64,000 bases of DNA from Fusobacterium sp. (GTDB lineage: Bacteria > Fusobacteriota > Fusobacteriia > Fusobacteriales > Fusobacteriaceae): the NCBI RefSeq assembly GCF_032477075.1, contig NZ_JAWDXO010000001.1, positions 124,001 to 188,000 on the forward strand, written 5' to 3'. Below, in pieces: positions 1 through 8,483 of this stretch (its first letter is position 1; each line of letters starts with the position of its first letter). A program made the position numbers and the translations under genes. The notes beneath the pieces are model-generated. The model ran no database searches, had not been told where the DNA came from, and worked only from the letters and a program-made list of their open reading frames with translations.

Positions 1-1223
1 ACTAATGGAATGGCTACAGTGGTAACAACTGTAACAGTAACCATATTAGATGAGAAGTTTGTCTGAATGCAAGCCCACAATGTGAATACAAGTACAAGAA
101 GCATAGGACTTATTTCTTTTAAAATGGGATTTAGAGTTTCTACAAGATAGTGAGCTAGTCCTACATGTTGATTTGTCATAGCACTGCCTAATGCAAGAGT
201 CCCAGCAGCCATTATAATACTTGACCATTGAACTCCTTTTCTCATTCCTTCAGCAAAGTTTAAAACAGGTTTTTCATCAAAAGATATTATGGAATAGCAT
301 ATAACTCCAAGCATAGGAGGCATAGCAGTTCCCATAGAGGAAATCTTTTTACATATTATTGGAAAATAAGGCTTCAATATACTAGGAAGCACCCATAAAG
401 CAACTATTATGCAAAATATACTAAGGACAATTTTTTCTTTTTTCTCCATAGGTTTTATTTCATTTTTTAAAGCAGATACATCTATATTTTTAATTTTTGT
501 CATATCTGGATTAAGTATAAACCTGAATATAAGAATTAAAAAAACTGTACAAATAATTCCCACAGGAACAGCAAAGGCCATATATTCAGCATATCCTATA
601 GTAAGACCAGTGGCAGTTGTATAAAATCCCATAGCCATAATACTGAATACATGGGCGATAGGAGTCATTCCAGCAGCAATGGATACACAGAAAGCAAGAC
701 TGATCATAAGCATTTTTCCTATTTTGTCCCCCTTTTTTATTCCTAATATTTCATTGATTTTTTCTAATATTGGAAGGAAAATAACAAATAGGACAGATGG
801 AGATACAAAGCAGCCTATAAATATAATAGCTGAAATAAAAGACATAACAAAAAGCCAAGGACCTTTTTTAGCTATAGGACCTGTTATAAAAGAAACAGCA
901 CATCTTTTTAAAAATGGAGTTTCTGCCAAAACATGAGTACAAAGAAAAGTACACATTAAAAAAGCAAAAGTTTCATTTCCAAAGGAACTTAAAAAAACAT
1001 TTTTAAATCCAATCTCAGGAATTAGTCCTATTGCAGTTATACATAACAAACTAGGCCAGTCAATAGCGACAGTAAGCCATAATAATAGACTGCCTAAGAA
1101 TATACCAATTACATTCATTCCTAATGAGTTCATTCCAGCAGGAAGTGGAAGGTATTTTACAAATAAAATTAAAATTAATGCAATAAAGATATATGAATAT
1201 CTTTTTACACTTTTAGCAGACAT
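1..1223 (-). CDS. DASS/SLC13-type anion:Na+ symporter, partial (3' end beyond window)
   Basis: I read this open frame directly from the minus strand: ATG at 1223 and 407 codons without a stop to the window edge. The protein is a very hydrophobic multi-pass permease. Two loop motifs resemble the paired SNT-like substrate and Na+ sites of the divalent anion:sodium symporter family: GMTPIAHV about one-third along, and TNFSSNMVTVTVVTTVAIP near the cut end. Family members usually carry dicarboxylates, citrate or sulfate; the substrate cannot be told here. A consensus promoter lies upstream. The frame agrees with neighbouring codon usage and the opposite-strand frames here are shadows. The family call is good, the substrate unknown. 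Confidence 0.85.
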   Translation of the reverse strand, partial: MSAKSVKRYSYIFIALILILFVKYLPLPAGMNSLGMNVIGIFLGSLLLWLTVAIDWPSLLCITAIGLIPEIGFKNVFLSSFGNETFAFLMCTFLCTHVLAETPFLKRCAVSFITGPIAKKGPWLFVMSFISAIIFIGCFVSPSVLFVIFLPILEKINEILGIKKGDKIGKMLMISLAFCVSIAAGMTPIAHVFSIMAMGFYTTATGLTIGYAEYMAFAVPVGIICTVFLILIFRFILNPDMTKIKNIDVSALKNEIKPMEKKEKIVLSIFCIIVALWVLPSILKPYFPIICKKISSMGTAMPPMLGVICYSIISFDEKPVLNFAEGMRKGVQWSSIIMAAGTLALGSAMTNQHVGLAHYLVETLNPILKEISPMLLVLVFTLWACIQTNFSSNMVTVTVVTTVAIPL

Positions 1224-1281
1224 AAAATTTCCCCCTTTATTTTGGATAAAAATATTCTAAATATGAATAGAGTTGTTGAAA

Positions 1282-1310
1282 ATTATATCCTTATAAGGCT
1301 TTCTTGTCAA
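1282..1310 (-). promoter_or_regulatory. Consensus promoter of the anion permease with palindromic spacer
   Basis: Read on the minus strand, TTGACA (1310-1305), a 17-base spacer and TATAAT (1287-1282) form a full consensus sigma-70 promoter about 60 bases before the permease ATG. The spacer contains the perfect palindrome CCTTATAAGG (1289-1298), a candidate operator between -35 and -10. Confidence 0.8.
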
Positions 1311-1317
1311 TATTAAA

Positions 1318-1345
1318 TTAAAAAAACAGGAGTATTTCACTCCTG
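1318..1345 (-). terminator. Intrinsic terminator after the MORN lipoprotein gene
   Basis: A perfect 7-bp stem (CAGGAGT/ACTCCTG, 1327-1345) is followed on the minus strand by a run of seven T. It lies about 110 bases past the lipoprotein stop and just upstream of the permease promoter, separating the two units. Confidence 0.7.
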
Positions 1346-1453
1346 ATAGTTTTAAAATCGATGTTATCGTCCATATATTGTGAAAAAATAGAAAATAGTA
1401 TATATAATATACTGTAGTAAAGGTATAATAATAAAATTATTGGAAATAAAAGA

Positions 1454-1897
1454 TTATTCTTGTACAGTTTCTAAAATAAGTCCTTTATCATATTTTATCT
1501 CTTTAATTTTTTCACCTTCTTTTGAATATTCTAAATAGATTCCATCAGGTTCTCCAGAAATATAGCTGGCTTCTAAAAGAATTTGTCCACTGTAATGATA
1601 TTTTTTATATGGGCCATTAAGTTTCCCATCTTTATATTCGCTATCTATATATATTTGACCATTTCTATAGAAATGAAGATATTTTCCATCAAGTTTTCCG
1701 TTTTTATAACTCATTAAAAGAAGGATTTGCCCGTTGTCATATTTTCTTAAAATTTTTCCAGAATAGGCCTCACTTTCATTAATTATATAAACTATTCCAT
1801 TTCTTTCTTGTTTTTTAGAGATATCTACTTCTCTTTCCTTTTTATAACAGCTGCTCAGCAATATTATTGAAAAAATAAGCAGTAAAAGTTTCTTCAT
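1454..1897 (-). CDS. MORN-repeat lipoprotein (YwqK-like)
   Basis: This 147-aa protein starts with a basic N-terminus, a hydrophobic stretch and a lipobox ending LSSC, so it should be lipidated at about Cys17. The rest is a series of MORN-type repeats of about 22 residues with G-K-L-D/N-G and NGQI signatures. This is the layout of the widespread YwqK or 'toxin-antitoxin system antitoxin component' family, whose true function is mostly unproven. A GGAGG-type ribosome site precedes the ATG. It stands alone with its own terminator. A role in envelope binding or scaffolding is inference. Confidence 0.8.
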   Translation of the reverse strand: MKKLLLLIFSIILLSSCYKKEREVDISKKQERNGIVYIINESEAYSGKILRKYDNGQILLLMSYKNGKLDGKYLHFYRNGQIYIDSEYKDGKLNGPYKKYHYSGQILLEASYISGEPDGIYLEYSKEGEKIKEIKYDKGLILETVQE

Positions 1898-2109
1898 TTT
1901 GCTTCCTCCATAAATGTAAAGTATTTATATTATAGCATAGGTAAAAAAGTTTTCCAAATTAAAAGCTAAGATTCTTATTTAAGAAAAAAAGAAAATTAAG
2001 AAATAAAAAATGGAGATTATATATAAAAAATAATCTGAAATTTATTAGGATTAAAAATAGAAATTAATTATAATAAAAGAATATTATGATATAAAATAAA
2101 ACATTTTTA

Positions 2110-2138
2110 TTGATTTTTATATTTAAATGGTTTATAAT
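2110..2138 (+). promoter_or_regulatory. Promoter for mgtC-tctCBA
   Basis: TTGATT (2110-2115), a 17-base spacer and a perfect TATAAT (2133-2138) lie about 50 bases before the MgtC-family start. Three close copies of an ATGTTAA motif follow between 2153 and 2169 and could be a regulator site. The rest of the 290-base gap is AT-rich with no reading frame. Confidence 0.7.
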
Positions 2139-2189
2139 TATTTATGTTAAAAATGTTAATTATGTTAATGGAAATGGAGGTAGATTACT

Positions 2190-2900
2190 TTGGTTGAATT
2201 TACATTAGATCTCAATATAAAAGATATAGCTTTAAGAATTTTCATGGCAGTAATTATTGGAGGAGTAATTGGATATGAAAGAGGATATAATAATAGACCA
2301 GCAGGATTTAGAACACATATATTGGTTTGCTTGGGAGCAGCATTAGTTACTTTAACTCAGGACCAACTTAGAATCAATATAGTAAAATTTGCTATGGAAA
2401 CTCCAATAGTAACACAAGTTTTAAAAACAGATTTGGGAAGAATGGGAGCTCAAGTAGTAAGCGGAATAGGATTTTTAGGTGCAGGAACTATAATGAGAGA
2501 GAAGAAAACAATAGGTGGACTTACTACAGCAGCATCAATATGGGCTACAGGATGTATAGGATTAGGCATAGGATGGGGATTTCATAATATAGCAATACCT
2601 GCAGGAATAGCAGTTATTATTGTTCTTGTTACTTTAAAAAAATTGGAAGTTTCATTAATTGAAAAGAAGTTTATAGAGAAGATAGAAATCATTTACAATG
2701 ATGAAAGAAACATGGGGCTTAATTTACAGGAAACATATGAAGTTTTTAAGAATTATAATATTAAAATAAAAAATTTGAAAAAAGAATTAAAAGAAAAAAA
2801 AATATTATTCACTCTTATCATACCAAAACATTTTACACTTTTAGATTTAACATCTGAACTATCAACCTTAAAAAGTATCTCTGAAATAAGAGACTTTTAA
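2190..2900 (+). CDS. MgtC/SapB-family membrane protein
   Basis: A 236-aa inner-membrane protein of the MgtC/SapB family. The N-terminal half has the family's hydrophobic helices and conserved segments (GYERGYNNRPAGFRTHILV near residues 28-46, then GFLGAGTIM and GLTTAASIWATG). The C-terminal 80 residues form a soluble, probably ACT-like domain. Relatives are linked to Mg2+ stress or F-ATPase modulation. The start is TTG, about 9 bases after AATGGAGG. No terminator separates it from tctC 43 bases downstream, so it may head the transport operon. Confidence 0.85.
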   Translation: MVEFTLDLNIKDIALRIFMAVIIGGVIGYERGYNNRPAGFRTHILVCLGAALVTLTQDQLRINIVKFAMETPIVTQVLKTDLGRMGAQVVSGIGFLGAGTIMREKKTIGGLTTAASIWATGCIGLGIGWGFHNIAIPAGIAVIIVLVTLKKLEVSLIEKKFIEKIEIIYNDERNMGLNLQETYEVFKNYNIKIKNLKKELKEKKILFTLIIPKHFTLLDLTSELSTLKSISEIRDF

Positions 2901-2943
2901 ATAAAAAGATTTTTAAGTTAAAAAATATCTAGGAGGATGAATC

Positions 2944-3918
2944 ATGAGAAAAGGTTTTAAATTATTTGGAGTATTATTAACAACAGCAATTTTATTTGGA
3001 GCTTGTGGAAAAGAAAAAGAAACAGAAGCAACTGCAAAATATCCAAATAAGTCAGTAAATGTTATAGTTGCATATAAAGCAGGAGGAGGAACAGATGTAG
3101 GAGCACGTATTTTAATTTCAGAAGCTCAAAAATCATTTTCCCAACCTTTTGTTATAGTTAATAAACCAGGGGCAGATGGAGAAATTGGATACACAGAATT
3201 ATTAAAAGCAAAACCTGATGGATATACAATTGGATTTATAAATCTCCCTACTTTTGTAAGTATACCTCTGCAAAGAAAAACAAACTTTAAAAAAGAAGAT
3301 GCAGCAGCCATAATGAATCATGTTTTTGATCCAGGAGTTTTAGCAGTTAAAGCAGACAGTAAGTGGCAAACTTTGGAAGATTTTATAGAGGACGCTAAAG
3401 CTAATCCAGATACATTAACAGTTTCAAATAACGGTACTGGAGCATCTAATCACATAGGGGCAGCTCATTTTGCATATGAGGCTGGAGTAAAAATAACTCA
3501 TGTTCCTTTTGGAGGAAGTACAGATATGATTGCAGCTCTTCGTGGAAATCATGTAGATGCAACAGTGGCAAAAATCAGTGAAGTTGGAAATTTAGTTAAA
3601 AATAATGAATTACGTATTTTAGCTACATTTACTGAAAAGAGATTGGAGAATTTTTCTGATATACCTACTTTAAAGGAAAAAGGATATAATGTTTTATTTG
3701 GTTCAGCTCGTGCTATAGTAGCTCCTAAAGGAACTCCAGATGAAATAATAAAAGTATTACATGATACATTTAAAACAGCTTTAGAAGCACCAGAAAATAT
3801 AGAGAAATCTAATAATTCAAATCTTCCTTTACAATACATGTCACCTGAAGAACTTACAAATTATATAGATGAACAAGAATTATACATAAAGGAAATTGTA
3901 CCTAAATTAGGAATATAG
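2944..3918 (+). CDS. tctC: Tripartite tricarboxylate transporter, substrate-binding lipoprotein
   Basis: A 324-aa extracytoplasmic solute receptor of the Bug/TctC family. A signal peptide ends in lipobox LFGAC with Cys21 as the lipid anchor. The mature part carries typical family sequence (KSVNVIVAYKAGGGTD, then KPGADGEIGY near residue 75). It should bind a carboxylate and deliver it to TctAB; citrate, tartrate or an aromatic acid are all possible. It has a strong AGGAGG site and is the first gene of tctC-tctB-tctA. Confidence 0.93.
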   Translation: MRKGFKLFGVLLTTAILFGACGKEKETEATAKYPNKSVNVIVAYKAGGGTDVGARILISEAQKSFSQPFVIVNKPGADGEIGYTELLKAKPDGYTIGFINLPTFVSIPLQRKTNFKKEDAAAIMNHVFDPGVLAVKADSKWQTLEDFIEDAKANPDTLTVSNNGTGASNHIGAAHFAYEAGVKITHVPFGGSTDMIAALRGNHVDATVAKISEVGNLVKNNELRILATFTEKRLENFSDIPTLKEKGYNVLFGSARAIVAPKGTPDEIIKVLHDTFKTALEAPENIEKSNNSNLPLQYMSPEELTNYIDEQELYIKEIVPKLGI

Positions 3919-3926
3919 GAGGACTA

Positions 3927-4355
3927 ATGGGCAAATATGATAAAATATTGACAATAGGGTTGTTGATATTGGAAACATTTTATTTTGTTTTGATAAAAAG
4001 ATTACCAGAAAATGCAGCTAAGTATCCAATGTTTGTATGTATATTGTTAATTGTTTTGACTATTATGTTAGGAATAAGAAGTTTTACATCTAAGGAAAAG
4101 TATAGAGGAAAACTTTTTGCAGATCTTCAATTGAAGCAATTCTTATTTATTATAATAATTTCTGCCATATATATTTTTTTAATAGAATTATTAGGTTTTT
4201 TTGTAACGACATTTATTTATTTAATGGTAGCAATGATAGGGCTGAAAGCAAATATTAAATTAAGTGCTATTACTAGTATAGCATTTTGTATTCTTATTTA
4301 TTTGGTATTTGTAGCTTTCTTGAAAGTACCAGTACCTAGCGGATTTTTAATTTAG
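3927..4355 (+). CDS. tctB: Tripartite tricarboxylate transporter, small membrane subunit
   Basis: A 142-aa protein with four predicted membrane helices, the size and position of the TctB subunit. It begins eight bases after tctC and ends eleven bases before tctA. TctB sequences are poorly conserved, so the call rests on topology plus strict gene order. Confidence 0.88.
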   Translation: MGKYDKILTIGLLILETFYFVLIKRLPENAAKYPMFVCILLIVLTIMLGIRSFTSKEKYRGKLFADLQLKQFLFIIIISAIYIFLIELLGFFVTTFIYLMVAMIGLKANIKLSAITSIAFCILIYLVFVAFLKVPVPSGFLI

Positions 4356-4366
4356 AGGAGGAGATT

Positions 4367-5845
4367 ATGTCAGATATATTATATGGATTTATGACAGCAC
4401 TCAGCCCAATAAACTTAATAGCGGCATGTGTAAGTGTAGCTATTGGAATAACAATAGGAGCTCTTCCTGGTCTATCTGCTGCAATGGGGGTAGCACTTCT
4501 TATTCCAATAACATTTGGAATGCCTGCTTCAACAGGATTGATAGTATTGGCAGGGGTTTATTGTGGAGCTATTTTTGGAGGGTCAATATCAGCTATACTT
4601 ATTCGCACCCCAGGAACGCCAGCAGCAGCAGCAACTGCAATTGATGGATATGAACTTACAATGCAAGGAAAAGCAGGAAAAGCATTAGGAACAGCTGTAA
4701 TAGCTTCTTTTATAGGTGGAATATTAAGTTCAATTTCTTTATATTTATTCGCTCCAACATTAGCAACTCTTGCATTAAAGTTTGGCCCAGCTGAATATTT
4801 TTGGTTATCAATATTTGGTTTGACAATAATAGCAGGAGCAAGTACAAAGTCAATAACAAAAGGACTTATTTCAGGTGGACTAGGATTGATGATATCTACA
4901 ATAGGAATGGACCCAATGCTTGGAAATCCAAGATTCACTTTTGGAATACCAAGTCTTCTTTCAGGAGTACCATTTACAGCTTCATTGATTGGATTATTTT
5001 CTATGTCACAAGTATTGATGCTAGCTGAAAAGAAAATAAAAGCTTCTGGAAAAATGATAGATTTTGATGATAGAGTTCTTTTAAGCAGGGCAGAATTAAA
5101 ACAGATATTTCCTACAACTCTTAGATCAACTGTAATAGGAAATCTTATAGGAATACTTCCAGGAGCAGGAGCAAGTATAGCATCATTTTTAGGATATAAT
5201 GAGGCTAAAAGATTTTCAAAGCATAAAGAAGAATTTGGTCATGGGAGTATAGAAGGAATAGCTGGGGCAGAAGCAGCCAATAATGCTGTAACAGGAGGAT
5301 CATTAATTCCAACATTCACATTGGGAATACCAGGTGAAAGTGTAACTGCTGTTCTTTTAGGAGGATTGTTAATACAAGGATTACAACCAGGACCTGATTT
5401 ATTTACTATTCACGGAAAAATAACTTATACTTTTTTTGCTGGTTTTATAGTGGTTAATATATTTATGTTGTTATTAGGATTGACTGGTTCAAAAATATTT
5501 GCCAAAATATCAAGAGTTCCTGATAATTACCTTATTCCACTAATTTTTTCATTAAGTGTAATTGGGTCATATGCTATAAATAATCAGATGACTGATGTGG
5601 CAATTATGTTTGTATTTGGAATAATAGGATATCTTGTTAATAAATTTCAATTAAATTCAGCCTCTATAGTTTTGGCGTTGATATTAGGACCAATAGGAGA
5701 AGCTGGGTTAAGAAGATCTATAATATTAAATCATGGTAATATAAATATACTTTTTAAAAGTTCAGTATCAAAAGTTTTAATAATATTTACAATACTATCT
5801 TTATTTTCACCAATAGTAATGGCAAAATTACAAAAAGAAAAGTAA
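4367..5845 (+). CDS. tctA: Tripartite tricarboxylate transporter, large permease subunit
   Basis: A 492-aa highly hydrophobic permease of full TctA length. It shows family motifs such as GALPGLSAAMGVALLIP near residues 33-50 and GILPGAGASIASFLGY near residue 260, both glycine-rich loops typical of the TctA fold. It is the Na+- or H+-coupled membrane core working with TctB and the TctC receptor. An AGGAGG site precedes the ATG. A bidirectional terminator follows. Confidence 0.95.
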   Translation: MSDILYGFMTALSPINLIAACVSVAIGITIGALPGLSAAMGVALLIPITFGMPASTGLIVLAGVYCGAIFGGSISAILIRTPGTPAAAATAIDGYELTMQGKAGKALGTAVIASFIGGILSSISLYLFAPTLATLALKFGPAEYFWLSIFGLTIIAGASTKSITKGLISGGLGLMISTIGMDPMLGNPRFTFGIPSLLSGVPFTASLIGLFSMSQVLMLAEKKIKASGKMIDFDDRVLLSRAELKQIFPTTLRSTVIGNLIGILPGAGASIASFLGYNEAKRFSKHKEEFGHGSIEGIAGAEAANNAVTGGSLIPTFTLGIPGESVTAVLLGGLLIQGLQPGPDLFTIHGKITYTFFAGFIVVNIFMLLLGLTGSKIFAKISRVPDNYLIPLIFSLSVIGSYAINNQMTDVAIMFVFGIIGYLVNKFQLNSASIVLALILGPIGEAGLRRSIILNHGNINILFKSSVSKVLIIFTILSLFSPIVMAKLQKEK

Positions 5846-5860
5846 AATATATTTTAAATT

Positions 5861-5908
5861 AAAAAGGGGTGTATTTGAACTTAAGTAAGTTTTTAGCACC
5901 CTCTTTTT
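5861..5908. terminator. Bidirectional terminator between tctA and the sensor kinase
   Basis: AAAAAGGGGTG (5861-5871) pairs with CACCCTCTTTTT (5897-5908) with one bulge. The A-run and T-run let it serve the convergent tctA and histidine kinase genes. Confidence 0.7.
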
Positions 5909-5913
5909 GTAAA

Positions 5914-7647
5914 TTATTCAGTTTTAAAAATATTTAAAGTTATAATAAAAGTACTACCTTTATTAACTTCACTTTTAACTTTAATTTTTCCCTTCATATT
6001 CAAAATCATATTTTTAACAATTGAAAGACCAAGACCAGTTCCTTCTATTTTACTATTTCGTGATTTATCAACTCGATAGAATCTATGAAATATTTTTTTA
6101 AGTTCATTTTTTTCAATTCCATATCCAAAATCCTCAATAGATACAATTAATTTTAAATTTTTAATAAAGGCATTAATATTTATAGATTTTGAAGAATCGC
6201 TATATTTGATAGCATTGTCAATTAAATTCCCAATCACTGTTCTTAGCCATTCTTCTGAAATATAGGATACAATATTTATATTTTCAATATCTGTATTTAT
6301 AATTATATTCTTTTTTATAGCTATGTTTTTATAAAGAGAGATAATTGTATTGAAAGTATTTGTTAAAGAAATTGTATATATATTTTTGGAAGATCTAGAA
6401 GAATTTTCTATATGTGAAAGTTTCAATAAATCATTTATTAAGTGATTTAATCTTTGAGTTTCTCTATCTATAATATCTATAAAATATTCTAACTGCACTC
6501 TATCTTTAAAATGTCCCAGTTTTATAGTTTCAATAAATCCACTTATAATAGTAATTGGGGTTTTTAATTCATGGGAGGCATTTGATACAAATTCTTTGCG
6601 AAGCTCTTCTACTAGTTCAAGCTTTGTAATATTTTGAATTATAATAATAACTTGTTCACTTCCATCTTTCATAAAGTTTGTTTTTATCTGATAAATATTT
6701 TTATCTTTACTGATTTTATTTTTAAAAGGTTTTTTATTAGCAAGAGATTTCTTTAGATATTCATTAAAAAAATTTAATTCAGGATATGAAAAAATATTTA
6801 AATATTTTTTTTGAAGTTGAAATTCTTTAATTGCAATATTATTTATTAAAATAATTTTTCCAAAATAGTCAATTACAATAATTCCTTCATGTAGATTATC
6901 AATAATAGCTTGAAGGTTATCTGCCTTTTTTTGTATATCTTTTAATAGTGTATTTATTTTGAAATTCATATAGTTAAAATTTTCAGCTAGTTCTTCAATT
7001 TCATCATGGGAGTTTATAATAATAGAATTACTGAAGTTTCCTTTTGCAGTATCTTTAGCAGCTTTAATTAGAAGATCAATTGGTTTAGTTGCTTTATTGA
7101 TAAAGTAAATCGATAAAATAATAGATAATATTCCAGAAAAAGTTACTCCTAATGATATGATAAGAATAGTTTCTTTTTTAAAATCATCAAAAAGTATCAA
7201 ATCTTTAGACAGCATAATAATTATAGGTTTATCATTAAGAAAAATTGCTCCAGTAAAAATTTCAATAGTTTTAATTTTTTTTGGATTATTTTTTATTACT
7301 CTGTAAGAAGTAATTCCTCTTTTAGCTCTTTGGAATTCAAAAACATTTTCAAAAGAGGTAAAAATTACACTATTATCATTAGAATCAGCAATAGGAATAC
7401 CATTTTCATTAATGAAAGTTACTCTAAAATCAGTCTTTTTTGAAAAAGATTGAGAAAGCTTATAGAGATACAAGTGAGCATTTTTATTTTCAGATAAAAA
7501 AACACTAATCAATTTACTATTAGATATTCCATTTAAAAAAATAGATTGGATATAGTTATCTTTAATCATTTTATTAAAGATAAGTCCAACAATTAAAGTA
7601 CTGGTTAATATTAATGAAAAACATATAAGAAGAAATTTTCTTTTCAT
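5914..7647 (-). CDS. PhoR-like sensor histidine kinase
   Basis: A 577-aa membrane sensor kinase. It has an N-terminal membrane helix (about 5-27), an extracytoplasmic sensor of about 130 residues, a second helix (about 155-180), a HAMP linker, a PAS domain (about 240-330), HisKA with the phospho-His in SHELKTP (about 355), and HATPase with N, G1 and G2 boxes (DNAIKYSD, EDFGYGIEK, GTGLGLSIVKNM). It starts 15 bases after the response regulator with an AGGAG site. Layout matches PhoR, but no phosphate genes are nearby. Convergence with tctCBA makes carboxylate sensing possible but unproven. Confidence 0.92.
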   Translation of the reverse strand: MKRKFLLICFSLILTSTLIVGLIFNKMIKDNYIQSIFLNGISNSKLISVFLSENKNAHLYLYKLSQSFSKKTDFRVTFINENGIPIADSNDNSVIFTSFENVFEFQRAKRGITSYRVIKNNPKKIKTIEIFTGAIFLNDKPIIIMLSKDLILFDDFKKETILIISLGVTFSGILSIILSIYFINKATKPIDLLIKAAKDTAKGNFSNSIIINSHDEIEELAENFNYMNFKINTLLKDIQKKADNLQAIIDNLHEGIIVIDYFGKIILINNIAIKEFQLQKKYLNIFSYPELNFFNEYLKKSLANKKPFKNKISKDKNIYQIKTNFMKDGSEQVIIIIQNITKLELVEELRKEFVSNASHELKTPITIISGFIETIKLGHFKDRVQLEYFIDIIDRETQRLNHLINDLLKLSHIENSSRSSKNIYTISLTNTFNTIISLYKNIAIKKNIIINTDIENINIVSYISEEWLRTVIGNLIDNAIKYSDSSKSININAFIKNLKLIVSIEDFGYGIEKNELKKIFHRFYRVDKSRNSKIEGTGLGLSIVKNMILNMKGKIKVKSEVNKGSTFIITLNIFKTE

Positions 7648-7662
7648 AATGTACTCCTAGAT

Positions 7663-8379
7663 TTATATATTGTCAGGAATTTTATATCCTATTCCACGAA
7701 TTGTTTCTATGTATGAATTACTTTCATCTCCCAATTTTTGTCTTAATTTTCTTATATGAACATCTAAAGAACGAGTTTGATTGTCATTTTCATAATTCCA
7801 TACTGATTCAAATATTTTTTCTCTAGATATAACTTTTCCTTTGTTCTTAAAAAGAAAGATAAAAAGCTTAAATTCTCTGATAGTAAGGTTTAATGGAATA
7901 TTGTTTTTATAAATTATATTTTTTATCAAATCTATTTTTAAATCTTTATAATACATATAATTTTCTTTATCCAAAGAAGAATCACTGTAAATAGTTGATA
8001 AATCAGTTTCTATTCTTCTGGAAAAGGCATTTATACGTGCAACTATTTCTCTTAGACTAAAAGGTTTTGTGATATAGTCATCTGCTCCAATTTCAAGGCA
8101 GACTATTTTATCTATTTCTTCAGATTTTGCACTGATTATTAATATTCTTATTTTGTTCAAAGAGGAATTATTTCGGATTCGTTTACAAATATTAATTCCA
8201 TTCATTCCAGGTAGCATTAAATCTAAGAGAATAATATCAGGATTTATTTCTTCTATCAAAGACATTGCTTCTTTTCCAGTATCAAGTGTAAAGACTTCGT
8301 ATCCGTAAATTTCTAAATTTAACTTTAATAACTCTAAGATGTGTATTTCATCATCTATAATTAAGATTTTTTTCCCCAT
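7663..8379 (-). CDS. OmpR/PhoB-family response regulator
   Basis: Starting at ATG 8379 gives a 238-aa two-domain regulator beginning MGKKILIIDDE. The receiver domain has acid pair D9/D10, phosphoacceptor D53 (LLDLMLPG) and K105 (TKPFS). The C-terminal winged helix ends RTIRGIGYKI-like, as in OmpR/PhoB proteins. The open frame extends 49 codons further upstream into galE, but that extension lacks receiver homology, while AGGAGG sits correctly before 8379. It is co-transcribed with the adjacent sensor kinase. Confidence 0.93.
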   Translation of the reverse strand: MGKKILIIDDEIHILELLKLNLEIYGYEVFTLDTGKEAMSLIEEINPDIILLDLMLPGMNGINICKRIRNNSSLNKIRILIISAKSEEIDKIVCLEIGADDYITKPFSLREIVARINAFSRRIETDLSTIYSDSSLDKENYMYYKDLKIDLIKNIIYKNNIPLNLTIREFKLFIFLFKNKGKVISREKIFESVWNYENDNQTRSLDVHIRKLRQKLGDESNSYIETIRGIGYKIPDNI

Positions 8380-8415
8380 GTAAAGCCTCCTGCTAAAGTT
8401 AAATATTTTAAAATT

Positions 8416-8424
8416 ATTATAGCA
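8416..8424 (-). promoter_or_regulatory. Extended -10 promoter of the two-component operon
   Basis: On the minus strand TGCTATAAT (8424-8416) is a perfect extended -10 element, 37 bases before the regulator ATG. No good -35 is seen, which extended -10 promoters tolerate. Confidence 0.6.
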
Positions 8425-8439
8425 TATTTTTGATAATAA

Positions 8440-8469
8440 TAAAAAGCTGAACTTATAGCAGTTCAGCTT
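8440..8469 (-). terminator. Terminator of the gal operon
   Basis: A perfect 9-bp stem, AAGCTGAAC (8444-8452) with GTTCAGCTT (8461-8469), is followed on the minus strand by TTTTATTATT. It lies 15 bases after the galE stop and just before the two-component promoter. Confidence 0.8.
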
Positions 8470-8483
8470 TCTTATTATTGAAA

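Noticed and set aside
46..936. Short plus- and minus-strand frames at the left edge
   Set aside because: They are shadows of the 407-codon minus-strand permease frame, which runs off the window and shows strong family motifs.
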